Origin: Paramecium sonneborni
Taxonomy: Eukaryota > Ciliophora > Oligohymenophorea > Peniculida > Parameciidae
Direction: 5' to 3'
Length of the DNA stretch: 64,000 nucleotides
Assembly (NCBI GenBank): GCA_905182985.1
Contig: CAJJDN010000044.1
Coordinates: 270,708 to 334,707 of the forward strand
Positions 61,026 through 64,000 of this stretch are shown here, one piece after another. The position numbers were made by a program, and so were the translations under genes. The notes under the pieces are model-generated. The model had not been told where the DNA came from. It was given only the letters and a program-made list of their open reading frames with translations, and searched no databases. Positions within the stretch are counted from its first letter, which is position 1. Each line of letters begins with the position of its first letter.

Positions 61026-64000
61026 ATGAATAATCCTTATTTATATTCTTCTAAAGATAAGAAAGAAAAGTTATCTACAAATTTCGGTTCCAAGGAAGCA
61101 ATAAGCAATATAGACTAAATACTCAAAGGAAATTTTATTGAAAATAAAATAATATAAAAAGAATAAAAAAAAGAACTTAACAATTAATAAATAAATGAAA
61201 AGAAATAATAAGATATCAAATAATTATTATATGATTTCTAAATAGGTGATAAAATTATTGAGAAATCTTCAAACCAAAAATAAGTTTAAGAAATAAATGA
61301 AATTCCATATGTTTTAGACTTTATAGAAAAAAAAGAAAAACAACAATTTTAGCTACAAACATAAATGGATGAGACAGAGATGTTGAAGGCTTTTAAAAAA
61401 AAAATGCATACTTTAGAAGTATTTTAAGAAATAGAGATTTCTAATGAATAAGTGGAATTTTATGAAAAAAATAAAGGAATGATTATTACTAGCATTACAT
61501 GTTTTGAAAATATAGTAGCTTTTGGAACATCTAAAGCTATCATATATATTTAATGCAATAATCAAATTATTCAATTAGAGCAAAATAAAAAAATTAATCT
61601 TTGTTCAATAATTTGTTTAAGTTATTTTGATAAAGGTAAAAAATTAATAGCAATCTCACAGTAATAAATTCTATTATTTATAAAAAATTAATTTACTAAG
61701 GCTTTTTAGATAAATATTGAAGGAAAACCAGTTGCAATGACTATGTGTAATAAAGGGGAGAATTTTAAGTTTTAATTTTTGATGACTGATTCATTAGGGA
61801 ATGTTTACCTAGTTGGGGTTAAATAAACCTTTCTAAATTATGAAATTTAATTTAAATTATTGCTTAAAGAAAATAACATTTGCTATTAAATTGAATCACT
61901 AAATTTTAAAGATTAAGAGTATATATTTTTAACTTTCAAGGATTCAATATAGATAATCAATTTAATACCTGAATATCAACTATTAATAAAATTAAATTAT
62001 AAAGTTCCATAAGATAAATATATTCAAACAAAATGCTAAATTGAAAAAGAAATTCTTAAAATAGCAGTGAGTTATGAAAATACATTAGAAATTTTATCAA
62101 TTTAATTTGATAAGAAAAAATAAAAAAAATAAAATTTAAATTTATTATGCTCATATAACTTTAATAATGAAGATATTCAATATTTAATATGGCTAAGCAA
62201 TGATATAATTTTTATTAAACATGAAAGAAAAAGGTATTCTTTAATTTCAATTTCTGAAATACTATAATAAAAAGTTGAATTAATCTAAAAATAATTAAGT
62301 CATGATATTTTAAGTTTGAAATTGGGAGATAAATTTTAGGTCTTTGTTAATTCAATATGTAATAGTTAAAATTATTTGTTTTTTATTTCAACGGAATAAA
62401 AATAAAGAATCATTCATTATAAATTAAAAACTTGGGAAGATTTTATTTAATAATTTTAATTAAATGGATAATGGAAGGAATAATTTGGAATGGGATTGTA
62501 TTTGTATTAAGGAAACTTAATAAAATTAGGTAATCTTCCAAGAATTGAAAGATAAGAGTATCTAAAACCATATTTACATATTTAAATATAAAAGTTTGTT
62601 GAAAATAGTGTAAAATCTTAAACTTCAAGTTCAGTCTATATTGCAATAGAATTTTTAACTATGATTGAATCATATGAATTTCTATTTAATTAAATATATC
62701 TAATCTATAAAAATAATAGATTTGAAAAAGAATTTTATAAAAGTTTGGAATCATTTATATAATAAGGAGTAATAAAATAGATTCCAACAGATTCATTGAA
62801 GGATTTGTTGCAGTATTTATGTTAAGAGCATAAAATCAGTTTATTAAAATTGTTCATAGCAAATTTAGATAAAAGATATATAAATTCAAGTCTCATAAAG
62901 GAATATTTTATTAGATGTAATTTATAGACCTTATCAATTTATATTCCTTCAAAAGAAATAGATAATTATAAATCACCTTTAAAGACTATATTTGAAATTT
63001 ATGAATAAATTTTAAATAAAAATTAACAAGATTTACAATACTATTTTAAATCAATAGAAATTGATATTTAAAATTTAAGTAATAAATAAATAGATGAGGA
63101 AATTTAAAATTTAGGGTATAAATGTATTTGGTTTTTGAGTTTATTATTTAAAGGAGAATAATTCTCTTAAGAGAGGATTCCAGAAGATTATTGGTCTTAA
63201 ATAGTAGGTGATATTCTATAATGGATATTATAAAATTAAATATTAGAAAAATTCTTATAAATTGATGTTGGAATATTTTTAAATGAATTTTTGCTTATTT
63301 TTAAAGATGATAAGAAATACAGATAATTATAAAAATATGAAAATGTATTGAGAGAAGATTTAGAAGAAGAACTTACATTTAGTGAGATTATTTTGCAAAA
63401 GGTAGAAATGACAATAAAAAAATTAAATATGGTTAATCAATTTAATTCTTTTATTTTAGAGATAATGAAATTAGGTTATAAAATAACATATGAACATTTT
63501 CTTTAAGTAATGATTCACAATTTAAGAAATCCTTATGAAAATTTATAATATTTTGTTAAACAAAGTAACTTTAAGTATTAAAAGAGGGATTATTAATTTA
63601 TTCATGATTTTACTAAATAGGATAAAGTAAAAAGAGATAATTTTTTAATATAATACATAACATTTTTTAGAAAAAGATTATTGAATGATGATGCTACTTT
63701 GTAAGAAATTTTAACTGAAGCTTCTTAATCTAAACTTTCATGTTCAAGAATTTAATCAGAAATCTATTGTTTAAAAGGGGAATGGTTTAAATGTCTTGAT
63801 ACAATGTTATCATCAACAATAAAAGAAGATAAAGTATAAAATATAATAATATTATTATAGGATTATATATTTAATTATATTGATAGGATTCTTAATTCAA
63901 ATGAATTCGTTAATTAGATCTAGGAAATTCTTGAATATCTTTTAGCAATAATCCAAAAATTAGTAAGTATTATTTAAATAATTTGAATAGGCAGATATAA
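61026..64000 (+). CDS. VPS8: VPS8-like CORVET tethering subunit (3' end cut by window)
   Basis: At least 980 residues, starting MNNPYLYSSKDKKEKLSTN, in one open frame to about 63963. A 28-nt intron (GTAAGT...AATAG) then precedes the window edge. After a charged N-terminus, residues 150-430 look like a beta-propeller (MIITSITCFENIVAFGTSKA, MTDSLGNVYLVGVKQT). The segment WKEQFGMGLYLYQGNLIKLG, then helical repeats with LCQEHKISLLKLFIANLDKR, matches the arrangement of VPS8, where the propeller is followed by a clathrin-heavy-chain-like solenoid. A C-terminal RING would lie beyond the window. VPS8 is the Rab5-binding subunit of CORVET; ciliates have several VPS8 copies. The assignment rests on pattern recall and should be profile-checked. 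Confidence 0.7.

Overview
The window is ciliate macronuclear-type DNA, almost certainly from Paramecium. TAA and TAG sit in frame throughout conserved genes where glutamine is expected, and TGA is the only stop that fits. The DNA is very AT-rich. Genes are separated by tens to a few hundred bases and are cut by GT...AG introns of about 21-30 nt. Reading frames here were rebuilt by hand with TAA/TAG = Gln and by removing such introns; for most genes the spliced length came out an exact multiple of three.

Layout. 1-8564: 3' part of a mitochondrial-looking membrane protein, then a four-domain voltage-gated Ca2+ channel (EEEE filter). 8565-13525: sparse, with a RING-finger gene, an ankyrin gene and a (TTA)n tract. 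13526-19501: a coiled-coil protein, the GPI-transamidase subunit GAA1, a dual-specificity phosphatase, a decayed aspartyl-protease relic and ribosomal protein eL30, which has an unusual 75-nt intron. 20239-25430: a Sec7-PH-TBC fusion, a type I membrane protein, a tandem CAP-domain protein and U6 snRNA. 25628-36558: a large IQ/DUF4378-like protein, a coiled-coil gene whose frame cannot be fully resolved, an NC2-beta/POLE3-like histone-fold protein, a basic Q-rich protein, a PKA-type kinase and a probable trichocyst matrix protein. 36559-39438: an assembly gap flanked by an exact 822-bp duplication. 39439-47624: a PX-WD40 protein, a membrane RING E3, a coiled-coil protein and a SulP anion transporter. 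47898-53942: two HSF-type transcription factors bracketing a DBF4-type zinc-finger gene, a LysM protein and several small genes. 55110-64000: an FLVCR-like transporter, polyglutamine proteins, a B-box protein and the 5' part of a VPS8-like CORVET subunit that runs off the end.

There is no operon logic. The common theme, where one can be seen, is membrane excitability and trafficking: Ca2+ channel, Arf-GEF/Rab-GAP fusion, PX-WD40, VPS8, trichocyst matrix and GPI anchoring. No CRISPR, prophage or bacterial mobile element is present. The most unusual observations are the Sec7-TBC fusion with altered catalytic motifs, the 75-nt eL30 intron with an inner 27-nt decoy intron, the paralogous HSF pair sharing an intron position, (TAA)n microsatellites read as polyglutamine, and two reading frames joined in frame across a single UGA.
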